From positions 1 through 64,000 of the forward strand of contig JANPIN010000016.1 of the NCBI GenBank assembly GCA_031425035.1: a DNA stretch of 64,000 nt, in the 5' to 3' direction. Of this stretch, positions 62,858 through 64,000 are shown in pieces (the first letter of the stretch is position 1; each line of letters begins with the position of its first letter). The notes beneath the pieces were generated by a model, which worked only from the letters and a program-made list of their open reading frames with translations, did no database searches and was not told the DNA's origin. The DNA is from M3007 sp031425035 (GTDB taxonomy: Bacteria > Bacteroidota > Bacteroidia > Chitinophagales > Saprospiraceae). A program made the translations under genes and the position numbers.

Positions 62858-63898
62858 ATGTATAAGAAATTATTAATGTGGTTATTATGCGTTCTACAGG
62901 CTTGGGTATTGTTAGCCCAGAACGTGGAAAAGTACCACGGGTTGATCGATAAAGCTGAATTGCTGATTGTAGATGGTAATGAAGGCGCCGCATTAGCGCT
63001 TTACCAGGAAGCATTTAAGGAAAATTTTGGTCATTTTTCTAAGGACTATTACAATGCGCTTTTGTGTGCGTGTAAAACAAAAGCAGATGCACAATGCATA
63101 AATTATGCAACACAACTGGTTAAACGAGGCGTCCAAATCAGCTTTTTCAGCAAGCCGCAGCTTCAATATCTGGTAACCCTCCAGGATCTATCCACCTTGT
63201 ATAAAGAGACGGAAACTCGTTTCGATAAAAGTTTACAGGATACCATTGCATTAATGATCAAAGAAGATCAGCAATATAGAGTCGACAATATTGCGGTGCA
63301 GGATCTTATATATAAAGCAGACGAAATAAATTACGCGCGGATAGTACGCATATTTGAAAAATATGAATACCCCACCGAATTATTAATAGGTACCAGCACG
63401 TTTCAGGGCGGTCGGCGAATAGCCACCAGAAACGATTTTGACGTTTTGATTACCCATCAGTTGAAAAATGGCCATTGTGAGTTGATGGACTACCTCACGC
63501 AGGCGCTGCGTAAAGGCTTGTTGAATCCGGAAGTATTTGTTACCCATGCTACTTACTGCCTGGACGACGAACATAGGTTGGGATATTTTAACCGAAATCA
63601 GGAAATTTATTATCAGATGGACAGCCTGATATTTACCGGCGATCCGGCCATGGAACCATACGTGAACCAAACCAGAAAGCAGTATTATTTATGTACGATA
63701 GAAGAGCTGAAAAAGAAAGTGCATTTCGCTTATGATAAATCGAAAGAACCACTCTATTCGCTACACTGCAATTATGCCATTACCTATCGTGAGTTGAACG
63801 GTAACGATTTAAATAAAAACATAGAAGAGTTAAAGGAGAAAAACCCGTCCACAATTCTATACAAAACGCTGAAATCGAATGAACCCTATTTTTGGTAG
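62858..63898 (+). CDS. Exported protein with tetratricopeptide-like helical start
   Basis: 346 aa from ATG 62858 (an upstream start at 62828 adds ten residues before the signal). Signal peptide KKLLMWLLCVLQAWVLLAQN with likely cleavage after LLAQ. Early helices (GLIDKAELLIVDGNEGAALA) look TPR-like; a later part about 80-330 has no recognised family. Periplasmic, function unknown. The following gene overlaps its end. Confidence 0.55.
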   Translation: MYKKLLMWLLCVLQAWVLLAQNVEKYHGLIDKAELLIVDGNEGAALALYQEAFKENFGHFSKDYYNALLCACKTKADAQCINYATQLVKRGVQISFFSKPQLQYLVTLQDLSTLYKETETRFDKSLQDTIALMIKEDQQYRVDNIAVQDLIYKADEINYARIVRIFEKYEYPTELLIGTSTFQGGRRIATRNDFDVLITHQLKNGHCELMDYLTQALRKGLLNPEVFVTHATYCLDDEHRLGYFNRNQEIYYQMDSLIFTGDPAMEPYVNQTRKQYYLCTIEELKKKVHFAYDKSKEPLYSLHCNYAITYRELNGNDLNKNIEELKEKNPSTILYKTLKSNEPYFW

Positions 63899-64000
63899 AA
63901 AATACAATTTCCTGCATTTTATTGTGTTTGTCTTTTTTGCAGGCCTTTTACTACTGCATTGCAGGCGGAGCAGTAGCCTTGACTATGCTGATGCCATCAA
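63879..64000 (+). CDS. Putative lipoprotein, cut by the window end
   Basis: Starts 20 bp before the stop of the preceding gene: MNPIFGRKYNFLHFIVFVFF then AGLLLLHCRRSSS. The LLLHC with a hydrophobic stretch is a good lipobox, so Cys32 may be lipidated. Frame stays open to 64000. Overlap suggests an operon with the exported protein. Confidence 0.5.
   Translation, partial: MNPIFGRKYNFLHFIVFVFFAGLLLLHCRRSSSLDYADAI

Overview
The window looks like the variable end of a Bacteroidota chromosome (perhaps a Saprospiria/Cytophagia-type member; genus cannot be told). Supporting signs are an Arm-DNA-binding tyrosine integrase of Bacteroidota type, RadC/ArdC-type mobile element genes, a DUF7009 gene beside fdhD, start codons mostly without Shine-Dalgarno sequences, and one good TAnnTTTG promoter box. 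Roughly 1-56.86 kb is one large AT-richer genomic island packed with defence and mobility genes. It ends at a tyrosine integrase next to a 3' fragment of a tRNA-Gly gene (56812-56857). From 56.9 kb onward lies GC-richer, apparently core chromosome.

Layout. (1) 1-140: end of an IS21-family copy, inverted relative to the complete IS21 at 37600-40282; it cuts an XRE-type repressor gene. (2) 0.4-7.0 kb: minus-strand operon Vsr endonuclease - C5-cytosine methyltransferase - ParB/DGNRR protein - SNF2-like helicase - DUF3883 nuclease-like protein, a compact restriction-like system. (3) 7.1-15.3 kb: conjugation/mobilisation-type genes (two VirD4/TraG-like ATPases, ArdC antirestriction, RadC, a DUF960-like protein, a beta-class DNA methyltransferase). 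(4) 15.3-37.6 kb: the most striking part. A large serine recombinase is followed by a tandem array of modules. Each module starts with a conserved core (GTGGCGGCCC...), then a small acidic ORF, a phage-replication-O-like winged-helix gene and a small helical protein, and then carries different defence cargo: NYN protein, SAM methyltransferase and a 1469-aa nuclease-STAND NTPase; an OLD-like ATPase; a HEPN protein, a PD-(D/E)XK protein and a UPF0489 protein; a GAF membrane protein; a SEC-C nuclease. Three module junctions carry a nested inverted-repeat element of exactly 156 nt. (5) 37.6-40.9 kb: IS21 and a small resolvase whose start codon lies inside the IS end. (6) 40.9-53.2 kb: a probable second large defence locus: a 727-aa protein with faint PIWI-like features, a 1228-aa helicase-nuclease, a divergent WYL regulator with a candidate operator, a 1421-aa Dna2-like nuclease-helicase and an alpha-type DNA methyltransferase. 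(7) 53.5-56.9 kb: UPF0175/PIN toxin-antitoxin pair, small proteins, integrase and the att site. (8) 57-64 kb: 146-bp tandem repeats, a broken AHSA1 gene, a membrane protein, a MITE-like inverted repeat, an fdhD-DUF7009-ydeP-like molybdopterin oxidoreductase operon and two exported proteins, the last cut by the window end.

How it works together (inference): the integrase probably moved the whole island at tRNA-Gly; the serine recombinase probably builds the defence array by inserting cassettes next to its own 3' end; IS21 copies then rearranged it. All functions are read from sequence motifs by eye; no database search was run.
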